A stretch of DNA of 37,693 nucleotides from Zoogloea sp. (lineage in GTDB: Bacteria; Pseudomonadota; Gammaproteobacteria; Burkholderiales; Rhodocyclaceae): contig NZ_JAQVCN010000047.1 of the NCBI RefSeq assembly GCF_028689785.1, positions 1 to 37,693 of the forward strand, read 5' to 3'. Both the position numbers and the translations under genes were made by a program. The notes beneath the pieces are model-generated. The model did no database searches, had not been told where the DNA came from, and saw only the letters and a list, made by a program, of their open reading frames with translations. Each line of letters starts with the position of its first letter. Within the stretch, counting starts at the first letter, position 1. Below, piece by piece: positions 15,915-26,667 of this stretch.

Positions 15915-15942
15915 TACGTTGTGTAGCTATCTATATAGGTGT
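15915..15942. promoter_or_regulatory. ModE operator (Mo-box) in the mop-modE divergent region
   Basis: TACGTTGTGTA and TATATAGGTGT flank a six-base spacer (GCTATC), the same geometry as Mo-boxes 1 and 2, with the inner core TGTGT-N7-TATAT. Match to the half-site is moderate (7 and 8 of 11). It ends four bases before the modE start codon and covers its ribosome-binding region, as expected for autorepression of modEABC. Confidence 0.65.
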
Positions 15943-15946
15943 ATTG

Positions 15947-17565
<1,619 letters not shown>

Positions 17566-17568
17566 GCA

Positions 17569-18258
17569 ATGCACCTGAGTGCAGATGACTGGTCGGCGAT
17601 CCGGCTGACCCTGGAGCTGGCCAGCATTGTCACGGTGTTGTTGCTGATCATCGGCACGCCAATAGCCTGGTGGCTGGCACGCAGCCGCTCCCGCCTGCGC
17701 GGCGTGGTGGGCGCAATCGTTTCTCTGCCCATCGTCTTGCCGCCCACTGTGCTGGGCTTCTACCTGCTGGTGCTGATGGGGCCGCAGGGAGCCATCGGGC
17801 GCTTCACCGACGCAGTCGGCCTGGGGCGTCTGCCCTTCACCTTCACCGGCCTGGTGGTGGCTTCCATCCTGTATTCCCTGCCTTTCGTCGTGCAGCCGGT
17901 ACAGAACGCCTTTATGGCCATGGGAGATCGGCCCCTGGAGGTGGCGGCGACCCTGCGGGCTTCTCCCTTGCGCACTTTCTTCACCGTGGCACTGCCCCTG
18001 GCCCGGCCCGGCTTCATCACCGCGGCCATCCTGGGCTTTGCCCATACCGTGGGTGAGTTCGGCGTGGTGCTGATGATCGGCGGCAACATCCCCGACAAAA
18101 CCCGGGTGATCTCGATGCAGATCTACAACCACGTGGAGGCGCTGGAGTATGGGCAGGCCCACGGGCTGGCGGCGCTGCTGCTCGGTTTCTCGTTTGTGGT
18201 GCTGCTGGCGCTGTACACCGTGGGTGGTGCCCGCAACACCTTGGGGGCTGGGCGATGA
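17569..18258 (+). CDS. modB: Molybdate ABC transporter permease ModB
   Basis: This 229-residue inner-membrane permease has five predicted hydrophobic segments (about 15-35, 45-70, 85-110, 140-165, 197-218). The EAA loop that docks on ModC lies around [22 protein letters not shown]. It forms a homodimer that passes molybdate from ModA through the membrane. It lies 3 bp after modA, and its stop overlaps the modC start by four bases (ATGA). Confidence 0.96.
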   Translation: MHLSADDWSAIRLTLELASIVTVLLLIIGTPIAWWLARSRSRLRGVVGAIVSLPIVLPPTVLGFYLLVLMGPQGAIGRFTDAVGLGRLPFTFTGLVVASILYSLPFVVQPVQNAFMAMGDRPLEVAATLRASPLRTFFTVALPLARPGFITAAILGFAHTVGEFGVVLMIGGNIPDKTRVISMQIYNHVEALEYGQAHGLAALLLGFSFVVLLALYTVGGARNTLGAGR

Positions 18259-19331
18259 GCGGCGTGCATGTGGCCTGCCGCCTGCCCCTGGCGGACTTCG
18301 TGCTGGAGGCGGATCTGACCCTGCCCGGGCGGGGCGTGACCGCGCTGTTTGGCCCGTCCGGCTCCGGCAAGACCACCCTGCTACGCTGTGTGGCGGGGTT
18401 GGCCCGTGGGGTGGGGCGGGTTGAGATCAATGGCGAATGCTGGCAGGACGACGCCCGGAGCTTCTTTCTGCCGACGCATCGGCGTGCCCTGGGCTATGTC
18501 TTCCAGGAGGCCAGCCTGTTTGCTCATCTGTCGGTGCGGGCCAACCTGGAGTTCGGCCTCAAGCGCATCGCCCCGGTCGAGCGCAGGGTGGGTTGGGACG
18601 CGGCGCTTGAATTACTGGGTATCGGCCACCTGCTGGAGCGGGGCACCGAGGCTTTGTCCGGTGGCGAGCGCCAGCGCGTGGCAATCGCCCGGGCCCTGCT
18701 TACCAGCCCGCGCCTGTTGTTGATGGACGAGCCTTTGGCCGCCCTTGACGCCAGGCGCAAGCACGAGATCCTGCCCTATCTCGAGCGCCTGCATGATGAG
18801 TTGGCCATTCCGGTGCTGTACGTGAGCCATTCGCCGGACGAGGTAGCCCGCCTGGCTGATCACTTGGTGCTGCTGGAGCAGGGGCAGGTACTGGCCAGCG
18901 CTCCCACCGGCGAGGTGCTGACCCGCCTCGATCTGCCTCTGGCCCGGGACGAAGAGGCCGCCGTGCGGGTGGATGCCCGGGTGCTGTCCCACGACGAGGC
19001 CTATCAGCTGACCTGCCTGGGTTTTGCCGGCGGGCTCATTCAGGTGACCCGCAAGGCGCTTGCCGTGGGGGCCGCGGCGCGTATCAAGATCCAGGCGCGG
19101 GACGTGAGTATCGCCTTGGCCGGCGATAGGCGTTCGAGCATCGTCAATCGCCTGCCGGCCCGCATCGTCGGCTTTGGAGAGGCCGCTCATCCGGCCCAGT
19201 GCCTGGTCAGCCTGGATGTGGCAGGAACCCCCCTGCTGGCGAGGATCACGCGTCTCTCTCGGGATCAGCTTGGGCTGGTCGAGGGCATGATGGTCGTGGC
19301 GCAGATCAAGTCGGTCGCGCTGCTGGGCTGA
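18255..19331 (+). CDS. modC: Molybdate ABC transporter ATPase ModC
   Basis: This 358-residue ATPase energises ModB. Its nucleotide-binding domain shows Walker [10 protein letters not shown], signature [15 protein letters not shown], Walker [13 protein letters not shown] and the switch histidine in YVSHSPDE. Residues about 290-358 form a C-terminal TOBE regulatory domain ([12 protein letters not shown] to the end) that can bind molybdate and inhibit transport in related proteins. It is the last gene of the modEABC run. No intrinsic terminator with a T-run follows. Confidence 0.96.
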   Translation: MSGVHVACRLPLADFVLEADLTLPGRGVTALFGPSGSGKTTLLRCVAGLARGVGRVEINGECWQDDARSFFLPTHRRALGYVFQEASLFAHLSVRANLEFGLKRIAPVERRVGWDAALELLGIGHLLERGTEALSGGERQRVAIARALLTSPRLLLMDEPLAALDARRKHEILPYLERLHDELAIPVLYVSHSPDEVARLADHLVLLEQGQVLASAPTGEVLTRLDLPLARDEEAAVRVDARVLSHDEAYQLTCLGFAGGLIQVTRKALAVGAAARIKIQARDVSIALAGDRRSSIVNRLPARIVGFGEAAHPAQCLVSLDVAGTPLLARITRLSRDQLGLVEGMMVVAQIKSVALLG

Positions 19332-19385
19332 CGCTCGTCACTAGACAGGCCGCCGAAGCACCTGCACGGGCCGGGCGTGGGGCCG

Positions 19386-19495
19386 CTGCCGACTCTGCCC
19401 GAGGGCTTTGCTACCTGCTGGTTGCAGGCCATGGTGGGCTCGACCTGGGCTCCTTGCCCGGACTCTGCGTCCAGGCATGAGCCGCAGGTCGGCAG
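19386..19495. other. Multi-branched inverted-repeat segment between modC and the copper receptor
   Basis: An 8-bp outer helix (CTGCCGAC at 19386-19393 with GTCGGCAG at 19488-19495) encloses three shorter elements. These are GCC/GGC with a CGAG loop (19397-19406), CCTGC/GCAGG with a TGGTT loop (19414-19428), and GGCTC/GAGCC (19437-19441 with 19479-19483) containing CCTGG/CCAGG. The layout resembles a junction RNA, but it lies 3' of two convergent genes. I cannot match it to a known RNA family; a complex bidirectional terminator is possible. Confidence 0.5.
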
Positions 19496-19498
19496 TCT

Positions 19499-21505
19499 TC
19501 AGTTCAGTGCAATATTGGCCTTCAGCCACAGGGTCCGGCCGGGTTCGTTAACCCGGGTGGTCTGGGTAAAGCCGCCCACCATGGCGCCGCTACGGCTGAT
19601 GTACTCCGCGTAGGTCCGGTCGAACAGGTTGTCCACCCCGGCGGTGAACAGCACGCCCTTGCGCGGTCGGTAGCCGGCGTTCAGAGAGACGATGGCAAAG
19701 CCTGCCGAGGCACCGATGTCCTGACCCACCACGTTGCCGTAGCCGGTGTCGTAGCGCTTCTGGCCCTGCACCATGCGCAGCAGTGCGCCGGCGTTCCACG
19801 TCTTGTCGTCGTAGCCGGCGCCGAGGCGGCCTTCCAGGGGTGGAATCTGGGACAGGGGCTTGCCGCTGCTGTCGTTCTCGCCATGCACCCAGGCCAGGGT
19901 GCCCCAGGCCTTCCAGAAATTCCCCAGGGCGTAGCTCATGTCGCCTTCCAGGCCGTAGGTGGTGGCGTCGATGTTGAGGGCATCGGTGGCGAAGGCGTTG
20001 ATCTGGCGGATCTGGATGAAGTCCTTGTGCTTTGCGTAGAACAGGGACGCGGAGGCGCGCAGCGGGCCGGCAGCGTAGATGGCGCCGGTGTCGAGTTGGG
20101 TGGTCTTTTCAGGTTTCAGAAAGAAGGTGCTGGCCGTGCCGGTCATCATCATCGAGGTGGCACCCGGTGCCTTGGTGCGTTCCCAGTAGTCGGCGGCCCG
20201 CTCGCTGTGGCCGAGGCCGGCGTACAGGGTGGTGGTGGGCGTAAAGGCGTTTTCCCAGCGCAGGAAGCCGGCCTTGAGGGTGTCCTTGTCCCTGCGCCCC
20301 GAGGTGGCCTTGCCGCTGCGTTGGTCTTCGGCTTCGCTCCAGTCCAGGCGTGCGCCGCCAATCAGGCGGTGGGCGGCGTTGATTTCGTGAGTCAACTCGC
20401 CAAACACGCCCCAGGTGTTGAAGCGCATGTCGGGGCGCCGGCTCAGGCTGTCGTAGCCGGAAACGGCAGTGCCGCTGGCGCTGCGCAGGGTGTGGTCATT
20501 GGTCTGGAAGTCGATGCCGGTTTCCAGGGTGCTGCGGGGGCTCAGGTCGAGGGTGGCGGCGACACGCCCGCCACGGGTTTCCCGGTCGGGGTTGCTGACC
20601 ATCTTCATGCCCGTGGCGCTGCGCAGGCTGTAGTTGTCCATCACGTGATCCACGTAGTTGCGGTAAATCTGGCCCTCAAGCTTGGCGAGCAGCGGGCTGA
20701 TGCGGGACTTCTCGAACTTCAGCCCCACGTTGGTCCGGTCGAAGGCGGTGCCATCCATGCTGCGGTCGGCGTAGGCGGCGTAGCCGTCGCTCTTGGCAAA
20801 GCTCAGTTCGATGCGGGTGTTCTCATCCGGAGTCAGCCCCACTGCGCCGCTCACGCTCCAGCGGTCGTAGCGGGAGTGCACCTGGCGCCCGGCGCCGTCC
20901 TTGTAGTCCTGGCTGTGGGAGTGGGTACCGGTGATCTCGCCGTAGTAGCGTTCATTGCCGACGCCTGCTTCCAGCACCTGGTCGTTGCGTCCGAAGCTGC
21001 CGGCCAGCAGGCTGCCTTCGGCATAGGCGGAGAAGGCCTTGCGGACTTTTGGCGTGCGTTCGAAGAGCACGACTCCGGCGCTGTTGCCGGGGCCGTACTT
21101 CACCGTCTGCGGGCCTTTCAGTACGGTGATGCGGTCGAAGGCTTCGGGGAAGACGTAGGCGGTGGGTGGGTCCATGCGCATGCCGCAGCCGCCCAGGATC
21201 ATCTCTCCATCCAGCAGGATGCCCAGGCGCGAGGCGGCCATGCCGCGGAACACCGGGTCACCGTCGGTGCCGCCCTTGCGGATCACCGAGAAGCCGGGGA
21301 TGTTCTTCAGGTAGTCGGCGCCGTCGTGGGCAGGCACAGGTTGGCGCGGGGCGCGGGGGTCGGTGCTGACGGTGAGCGGCGCCTCCATGGCGGGGGCGGT
21401 GACCACGACTTCCCGCAGGGTGGTGTCAGCGTAGGCCGGAAAGGCGCAGGAAATGGCGAAGGCGACGGGCAGGCGGGCGTGCCAGCGGGATGCGGGTTGA
21501 GGCAT
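19499..21505 (-). CDS. oprC: TonB-dependent copper receptor (OprC/NosA family)
   Basis: This 668-residue outer-membrane receptor has a signal peptide (about 1-26, ending FPAYA-DT) and a TonB box near LREVVVTAP. Its plug domain carries the family signature GGCGMRMDPPTAYVFPE followed by FDRITVLKGPQTVKYGPG. The GGCGMRMDPPT segment is characteristic of OprC/NosA receptors, which take up copper and in denitrifiers help supply nitrous oxide reductase. The barrel ends with the usual hydrophobic LKANIALN. The gene converges on modC. Upstream, a hairpin at 21583-21607 separates it from the chemoreceptor gene on the same strand. I saw no evident copper-responsive operator. Confidence 0.9.
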   Translation of the reverse strand: MPQPASRWHARLPVAFAISCAFPAYADTTLREVVVTAPAMEAPLTVSTDPRAPRQPVPAHDGADYLKNIPGFSVIRKGGTDGDPVFRGMAASRLGILLDGEMILGGCGMRMDPPTAYVFPEAFDRITVLKGPQTVKYGPGNSAGVVLFERTPKVRKAFSAYAEGSLLAGSFGRNDQVLEAGVGNERYYGEITGTHSHSQDYKDGAGRQVHSRYDRWSVSGAVGLTPDENTRIELSFAKSDGYAAYADRSMDGTAFDRTNVGLKFEKSRISPLLAKLEGQIYRNYVDHVMDNYSLRSATGMKMVSNPDRETRGGRVAATLDLSPRSTLETGIDFQTNDHTLRSASGTAVSGYDSLSRRPDMRFNTWGVFGELTHEINAAHRLIGGARLDWSEAEDQRSGKATSGRRDKDTLKAGFLRWENAFTPTTTLYAGLGHSERAADYWERTKAPGATSMMMTGTASTFFLKPEKTTQLDTGAIYAAGPLRASASLFYAKHKDFIQIRQINAFATDALNIDATTYGLEGDMSYALGNFWKAWGTLAWVHGENDSSGKPLSQIPPLEGRLGAGYDDKTWNAGALLRMVQGQKRYDTGYGNVVGQDIGASAGFAIVSLNAGYRPRKGVLFTAGVDNLFDRTYAEYISRSGAMVGGFTQTTRVNEPGRTLWLKANIALN

Positions 21506-21582
21506 GGAGGTGGGCTCCCTGGGTTTTCAAGAGAGCGCCACCTTAGGTTTTGCAGGGAATGCGGGGTTTGATTTGCAGCAAG

Positions 21583-21607
21583 ATGACGCACCAAAGCGGT
21601 GCGTCAT
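21583..21607 (-). terminator. Perfect 10-bp hairpin between the chemoreceptor and oprC genes
   Basis: ATGACGCACC / GGTGCGTCAT with a five-base loop lies 22 bp after the chemoreceptor stop and about 78 bp before the oprC start (minus-strand order). The following CTTGCT is only mildly T-rich, so this may be a terminator of the chemoreceptor gene or an operator or leader element of oprC. Confidence 0.55.
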
Positions 21608-21629
21608 AGTGTCGCAGCGTGCCGTGGCT

Positions 21630-23249
21630 TCAAACCCGGAAGCGCGAAACACTGCTCTTCAGGCTGTCTGCTACGGTAAGCAGGCGGTGGGCGGTGCTGG
21701 CCACCGAACCGACGGCGGCGGAGTTTTCTTCCGACATCTGGGCGATGGCTTCGACGTTGCGAGCCAGCTCGGTGGAGGCGCCGCGTTGCTCGCGCAGGGC
21801 GTCGGAAATGTTGTCGATGGCGCCCTGCATGGTGGAGGCGGAGTGGCAGATCCCGGTCATCGACTCGCTCGCCGTGCTGGCCGCGAGCACCACCTCGCTA
21901 ACCAGCGTCCGGCTGGACTGCATGCTGCTCACCGCTCCGGCCGCACCGTGCTGGATGGTGCTGATCACCGAGCTGATCTCCTGGACCGAACTGGTGGTGC
22001 GTTCGGCCAGCTTGCGCACCTCGTCGGCCACCACGGCAAAGCCGCGGCCCTGTTCGCCAGCGCGGGCGGCCTCGATGGCGGCGTTGAGAGCCAGGAGGTT
22101 GGTCTGGTCGGCCACCTCGCGGATCACCACGGTGATCTTGTCGATCTGCTGGACTTGCTCGGAGAGAGCCAGCATCTGCCCGGCGGTGGTCTCGACCTGC
22201 TCGGCCACCCGGCCGATCCGCTCTGCCGCGGCATCCACACCCTTGCCGCTCAGCACGGCCTGGCTGCCGGCTTCGGCGGCACGGGCGCTGGCGTCGTCGG
22301 CACTGGAGCCGACATGGTCGATGCTCACGGTGAGCTGCTCTACCGCTGCTGCGGCCGAGGAGGTGGCGCTGGACTGCTGTTCGCTGCTGATTGACACCTG
22401 CTGGGCCGCGCTGGATAGCTGGCTGGCAGAGCTGGCCACGTCATGGGAGTTCGAGATGACCTCGGTGATCGTCCGTGCCAGCTCGCTGCGCATGGTTTCG
22501 AGGGAGCGAAGCAGGGTGCCTATCTCGTCGGAGCTTTGGGCATGCCCGGCCTGGGCGTGGGCGGACAGGTCGCCGCCGGCAATCCGGGCCGCCATCTGAT
22601 TGGCCTGGGTAAGCCGAGACGAAATGCTGCGGATGATGGCTACGCTCATGCCTGCCATCAGCAGGCCGGCCAGCACCAGAACGCCGATACTGATCCAGGT
22701 AGCCCTGTCCTTGAGCGCTGCCGCTGCGGCAGCGCTCGAGACGCCCAGCTCCTGGTTGAACTTCATGTGGGTTTCGATGCTCTTGTTGAACTTGACGGCC
22801 TCGGGATCAAATTTGGCCAGCATTGCCCGTACTTCTTCGGTGCGGTTGGCCCGGGACACCGGCAGGATGGCCGTGATCAGCTCATTCAGCCGCACATACT
22901 CGGCGCGTTCGTTGTTCAGCAGACGCTGATCTTCGTCGTTGGATATGTAGGACTCGTAGTCCTTCAGCGCTTGCTCCAGGGCCTTTCGGGTTTCGCCAAT
23001 GGTCGTTTCAATCCGGGCCATCTCTTCGGCGTCGGTCGCCAGACCGTGACGATATACGCGGATGCGCAGGCGGCCGAACTCGATCGCAATCGTGTTGAGT
23101 ATCTCGATGCTGGGGACCACATTGACGCTGGAGTAGTTGGTCTGTTCATAGACCTGATTCATCTGCTGGTAGTTGATGCCGGTGAGCACGAGCAGGCTGA
23201 GCAGAGCTGCGCCGACAAGAAGTTGCAGGCGGTGGGCGATAGTCATCAT
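21630..23249 (-). CDS. Methyl-accepting chemotaxis protein
   Basis: This inner-membrane chemoreceptor has about 539 residues. The first transmembrane helix is at about 8-25 and a periplasmic four-helix-bundle sensor (4HB_MCP type) at about 30-180. A second transmembrane helix ([20 protein letters not shown]) precedes a HAMP domain. The cytoplasmic signalling tip [19 protein letters not shown], followed by [18 protein letters not shown], contacts CheA/CheW. No C-terminal NWETF-like CheR tether is present. The start is uncertain: I use the ATG at 23249 after GGGAA; an in-frame ATG exists at 23267. The ligand is unknown; its position upstream of a copper receptor is suggestive only. Confidence 0.92.
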   Translation of the reverse strand: MMTIAHRLQLLVGAALLSLLVLTGINYQQMNQVYEQTNYSSVNVVPSIEILNTIAIEFGRLRIRVYRHGLATDAEEMARIETTIGETRKALEQALKDYESYISNDEDQRLLNNERAEYVRLNELITAILPVSRANRTEEVRAMLAKFDPEAVKFNKSIETHMKFNQELGVSSAAAAAALKDRATWISIGVLVLAGLLMAGMSVAIIRSISSRLTQANQMAARIAGGDLSAHAQAGHAQSSDEIGTLLRSLETMRSELARTITEVISNSHDVASSASQLSSAAQQVSISSEQQSSATSSAAAAVEQLTVSIDHVGSSADDASARAAEAGSQAVLSGKGVDAAAERIGRVAEQVETTAGQMLALSEQVQQIDKITVVIREVADQTNLLALNAAIEAARAGEQGRGFAVVADEVRKLAERTTSSVQEISSVISTIQHGAAGAVSSMQSSRTLVSEVVLAASTASESMTGICHSASTMQGAIDNISDALREQRGASTELARNVEAIAQMSEENSAAVGSVASTAHRLLTVADSLKSSVSRFRV

Positions 23250-23451
23250 GAATTCCCGAAAAAACATCCCGAAGGGGCCCTGCGCATGGCGCGGGTACCA
23301 TCACAACAGTCCGGAAGATCGGGATTGGGGCCCGAGCGCTCGGATCTGCCCGGGAAAACGGCTGCTATGCGTGGAACTTGAGGGGAGCGTGCGTTTTTGA
23401 TTGAAGGGAAGCGGATGGCGGTATGTTCGTGAAGTTCTGGCTGGATTGGCG

Positions 23452-23766
23452 TCAGCCGGGCCTGCTCCAGCTATGCGCCTCAAGTTGCTGCCGGCAGCTG
23501 GCACAGCCCACCCAGGGCAGGCAGTCGCAATCGAGCTTGAAGTAGCGCGAGCCGGTTTTCACGACGGACGCCGCTTCGGTTTTCCGGCTTGTTCCTGCGC
23601 CGGCGGAGGTGCCCGGCTTGTCACCGCCCTGGGGGAGCCAGCGGGCAAAGGGGGCAAGATCGTCCACGTTCTGTACATACCAGAGGCGCTTGGTGGCGTC
23701 CCACCGGGCACCCAGCGCCTTGGCCTGGTCCTTCTCCGCAAACGGTACCTGCAGGTTGGTTCTCAT
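23452..23766 (-). CDS. DUF5710-domain protein with a C-terminal cysteine cluster
   Basis: This 104-residue cytoplasmic protein begins at the ATG at 23766. Residues 2-45 (NLQVPFAEKDQAKALGARWD, then a WYVQN strand and FARWLP) are a DUF5710 domain, a small module also found fused to DNA primases, helicases and plasmid or phage proteins. Residues about 50-75 are a low-complexity linker. The C-terminus has CDC and CASC, a possible zinc-binding knuckle. No strong ribosome-binding site is seen. The open frame continues upstream but lacks conserved features. It is divergent from the lipoprotein gene, and its function is unknown. Confidence 0.72.
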   Translation of the reverse strand: MRTNLQVPFAEKDQAKALGARWDATKRLWYVQNVDDLAPFARWLPQGGDKPGTSAGAGTSRKTEAASVVKTGSRYFKLDCDCLPWVGCASCRQQLEAHSWSRPG

Positions 23767-23914
23767 CGTCGGTCGTGCTTTCTCGGTTTGCTCTGGGTCC
23801 GGGGGGCAGATTGTATCCCGTCCGGCCGGGGCTACCCCGGCGCATGGATTGACCCACCCGGTATTGACGGCGATACTTTGAGCCCCGATGTCTCCCCTCA
23901 GGGTTGGTTCGAAC

Positions 23915-24319
23915 ATGAAGACCTTGCCTAAACTTGCCTTCGTTTCCGTGCTGGCCATCAGCGCAGCGGCGTGCACTGTCATCGACCCGAGCTCAAGCAG
24001 CCACAGCAGTAGCAGCAGTGGTGGCGACTCCAAAAGTGCATCGCTGATGACGCGGGAGCAGCGGATTGCCCGCTTTACCGAGAACAATTTCGATCACCTG
24101 AAACGGGACATCAGCATCGGCCAGGGTGAATACCTGTCGTCGCTCGCCAGCCTGATGCAGATCGAGCCCGCCCGGCGGCCGGCCTTCTTCGCCTTTGCCC
24201 AGAGCAACTTCACCCGCCTCTTTCCCGGCCCGCAGACCCGAGCCGCCGACATGCTGGCTGTACTCGACCGCGAAATGCGTGCTGATCCGCGTTTCGCCCA
24301 GCGCGTCGCCCTGAACTGA
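23915..24319 (+). CDS. DUF3015-like lipoprotein
   Basis: This 134-residue protein has a lipoprotein signal ending in ISAAAC (Cys about residue 20), followed by a Ser-rich linker (SSSSHSSSSSGG). The C-terminal half (MTREQRIARFTENNFDHLKRD, then GQGEYLSSLASLM and FAQSNFTRLFPG) resembles DUF3015 proteins, small envelope proteins of unknown function. The ATG at 23915 with an upstream AGGG is preferred over an in-frame ATG at 23888, because it places the signal peptide at the N-terminus. It ends 26 bp before the DUF4105 gene. DUF3015 and DUF4105 genes are often paired, and the products probably act together in the envelope. Confidence 0.8.
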   Translation: MKTLPKLAFVSVLAISAAACTVIDPSSSSHSSSSSGGDSKSASLMTREQRIARFTENNFDHLKRDISIGQGEYLSSLASLMQIEPARRPAFFAFAQSNFTRLFPGPQTRAADMLAVLDREMRADPRFAQRVALN

Positions 24320-24345
24320 GGGGCGATTTCACGCCGGCCGCTCTC

Positions 24346-26253
24346 GTGCGTGCCGGCGCCCTGCTGGCTTTTGGGCTGGTGTTGTGGGCATCGGGTGCGA
24401 GAGCCGACCCTGCTTATCTCGCCGATCTGCAGCAGCGGGCGGTCGAGGCGCATCTGGCCGACAGTCGGGGCTGGCAGGTGCTCCTGCATTACCGCCGTAA
24501 TGCGCTGGGTCACGGCGTCACCAGTGATGCCGATGACCCGCGCTTCTTTCTCGCCCCAGGTGGCAAGACCGATCCTGCCGCCGAGCTTGCCGCAACCCTG
24601 GCCGCCTTCTTTTCAAGCGAACCCGTGGGCGCCGAGCCGCAGCCGGCCCAGTGCGCCTTTGTCGCCCGTTATGCGTGGCTTCGCCAGGCGCTGGGTTTTG
24701 ACGCCGGGCGCCTCCCCGAGCAGCGCTGCGAGGCGTTTTTCCGCTGGAAGAGTGAGCTGGATGCCGGGGCCGCCACGCTGGTGTTCACCTCTGCCTACCT
24801 CAACAATCCCGCCTCGCTCTTCGGCCACACCCTGCTGCGCCTCGACCGGCGCGACGCGTCGGCTGGCACCCCGCTCCTCGCCTACGCGGTCAGCTACGCG
24901 GCGGACGACAGCGGCAGCACGGGCCTGATGTACGGCATAAGAGGCATCGCCGGGGGCTTTACCGGCTATTTCGAGTTGCAATCCTATGATCGCCTGGTGC
25001 GTAACTACAGCGACATCGAAAACCGGGACATCTGGGAGTACCGGCTCAATCTCGGGGCCGGGCAGATGGATCGGCTCATCGCCCATCTGTGGGAGCTGCG
25101 CGGGGTCAAGTTCGATTACTACTTCTTCAGCGAAAACTGCGCCTGGCAGCTGCTGACCTTGCTGGAAGTGGCTGATCCTTCCCTGGCCTTGTCCGACCGC
25201 TTTGCTCTCTGGGTGGCGCCGCCCGATGTTCTGCGCCTGATCAATGCCGAAGCCGGGCTGGTGCAGGGGGCTACGCCGCGCCCTGCACGTGGCAGCGCAA
25301 TCCGGCGGCGCTACGCCGCCCTGGACGCCCCGGAGCGGGCGCAGGCACAGGCCATCGGCGCAGACCTTGAGCATGTGGACACGCCGGTTTTTCGCGCCCT
25401 GGCGCCGGATCGCCAGGCCCTGCTCCTCGATCTGGCCGTGGACCTGCGCCAGCGGGGCGGCGACGGGCCGGGGAAGGCGGGAGAGGGGGGCGTCGCACTC
25501 CCGGCCGACGAAGGCCTGCATCGCCTGCTTGCTGCTCGCAGCGCGTTGGGCCCGGGCCTTCCATCCCTCGCTATTGCTCCCTATGCGGGCCGCCCGGAGG
25601 CCGGGCATGCGTCCCATCGCAGCGGCCTGGCCGTGGGGCAACGGGCCGGTGAGGGCTTCATCGAACTCAGTGCCCGGGCCAGCTTTCACGACTTGCTTGA
25701 GGCCGATGCTGGCTATGCGCCGGAGGCTGCGATCGAGCTGCTTGGCGGTTCCCTTCGCCACTCCCCTGGCTCAGGCCGTACACGCCTGAATGAGCTGAGC
25801 CTGATCTCCATCGAGTCGCTATCGCCCTTCAATCCCTTGCTGCCGCGGCCGGCCTGGCGCGCCCGGGCAGGCTGGGTACCCGCCCCCAAGCGGGACTGCC
25901 CGGACTGCCTGGTTTTTCGCGCCCAGGCCCTGGCCGGTCTGGCCACAGAAACCCGCGGGCCTTGGCGCATCCTGTGGTTTGCCCTGCCGGGCCTGGCGTT
26001 GGAGGACGGGGCTGGGCACCCGGCGCGTGCCGGCCCCAGCATCAACGCCGGCCTGATCGCCGAACCTCTGACAGGCTGGAAGATCTCCGCGCAGCTTGCC
26101 CACACGGCGTTTCGCCGGGGCGAAAGTAGTGATGAAGCCCGGTGGACGCTGGCCCAGCACTACACGCTGAATCGCGCTCTGGCGGTGCGCGCCGCGTGGA
26201 AGAAGTTTGCCGAGATCCGCGAGTTTTCGGTTGGAGTGCTGGTGTACTTCTGA
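24346..26253 (+). CDS. DUF4105 (Lnb N-terminal periplasmic domain) envelope protein
   Basis: This 635-residue exported protein has a signal peptide (about 1-20, ending SGARA-DP). Residues about 120-290 form the DUF4105 domain with its conserved blocks: FTSAYLNNPASLFGHTLLRLD, AVSYAAD, DRLVRNYSDIENRDIWEY and FDYYFFSENCAWQLLTLLE. These contain the Cys/His residues expected of a papain-like transacylase or peptidase fold. The same domain is found in Lnb, the lipoprotein intramolecular transacylase. The C-terminal 250 residues look like beta-barrel strands ending in FSVGVLVYF, consistent with an outer-membrane anchor. The start is a GTG at 24346 without an ideal ribosome-binding site; translation is probably coupled to the lipoprotein gene. 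Confidence 0.85.
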   Translation: MRAGALLAFGLVLWASGARADPAYLADLQQRAVEAHLADSRGWQVLLHYRRNALGHGVTSDADDPRFFLAPGGKTDPAAELAATLAAFFSSEPVGAEPQPAQCAFVARYAWLRQALGFDAGRLPEQRCEAFFRWKSELDAGAATLVFTSAYLNNPASLFGHTLLRLDRRDASAGTPLLAYAVSYAADDSGSTGLMYGIRGIAGGFTGYFELQSYDRLVRNYSDIENRDIWEYRLNLGAGQMDRLIAHLWELRGVKFDYYFFSENCAWQLLTLLEVADPSLALSDRFALWVAPPDVLRLINAEAGLVQGATPRPARGSAIRRRYAALDAPERAQAQAIGADLEHVDTPVFRALAPDRQALLLDLAVDLRQRGGDGPGKAGEGGVALPADEGLHRLLAARSALGPGLPSLAIAPYAGRPEAGHASHRSGLAVGQRAGEGFIELSARASFHDLLEADAGYAPEAAIELLGGSLRHSPGSGRTRLNELSLISIESLSPFNPLLPRPAWRARAGWVPAPKRDCPDCLVFRAQALAGLATETRGPWRILWFALPGLALEDGAGHPARAGPSINAGLIAEPLTGWKISAQLAHTAFRRGESSDEARWTLAQHYTLNRALAVRAAWKKFAEIREFSVGVLVYF

Positions 26254-26271
26254 AGATGCGCAACCTGGCGA

Positions 26272-26667
26272 TCATGTGGCGAGTGGACGCTCTGCATCGA
26301 AGTGAAAGACTTTGGCGATGATTTGCCAGCGCTTCTCAACGTGGATCAAGGTCAGGATGTCGATGAAGTGGCGTGGCCTGATTGAACAACGCAGCTTGGC
26401 CAAGGCCGTCACCGGCCCGACAAATTCGATGGAGTCGATGCGGTCGGTGCGCACCTCGTTACGTGATGCGGGAGACGGGCGCGCATCAATGATCGGGTAA
26501 TATTCGTCCATTCGCAGGATCAGTGGCAGGTCTGCACTGGCTGTTGCGTAAACCGCCTGCGGGTGGAAAACACGGCTCAGCCGATCTGTGTCGCTGTGGT
26601 GGAGGCCGTCGAAGTAGACCTGCAGAACTGCAGCAACCTCGGCATAGGCTTGGACGTGATCGTTCAT
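26272..26667 (-). CDS. NTF2-like (putative lumazine-binding family) protein
   Basis: This 131-residue soluble protein has a single NTF2-like fold (Lumazine_bd_2/SnoaL-like). It shows the helix VAAVLQVYFDGLHHSDTDRL, FHPQAVY, and the final strands FIDILTLIHVEKRWQIIAKVFH. Such proteins are small-molecule-binding or cyclase-like enzymes of varied function. GGAG precedes the ATG, which overlaps the tautomerase stop by four bases, so they form one operon. It ends 18 bp from the convergent DUF4105 gene. Confidence 0.85.
   Translation of the reverse strand: MNDHVQAYAEVAAVLQVYFDGLHHSDTDRLSRVFHPQAVYATASADLPLILRMDEYYPIIDARPSPASRNEVRTDRIDSIEFVGPVTALAKLRCSIRPRHFIDILTLIHVEKRWQIIAKVFHFDAERPLAT

Noticed and set aside
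19332-19498. Cobalamin or molybdenum-cofactor riboswitch in the structured modC-oprC gap
   Set aside because: I could not find the conserved boxes I know for these classes on either strand, and the segment lies downstream of both neighbours rather than ahead of a gene.
23332-23343. 12-bp palindrome CCGAGCGCTCGG upstream of the chemoreceptor
   Set aside because: A short GC-rich palindrome is expected by chance in DNA of this composition, and no partner copies or promoter elements are placed around it.
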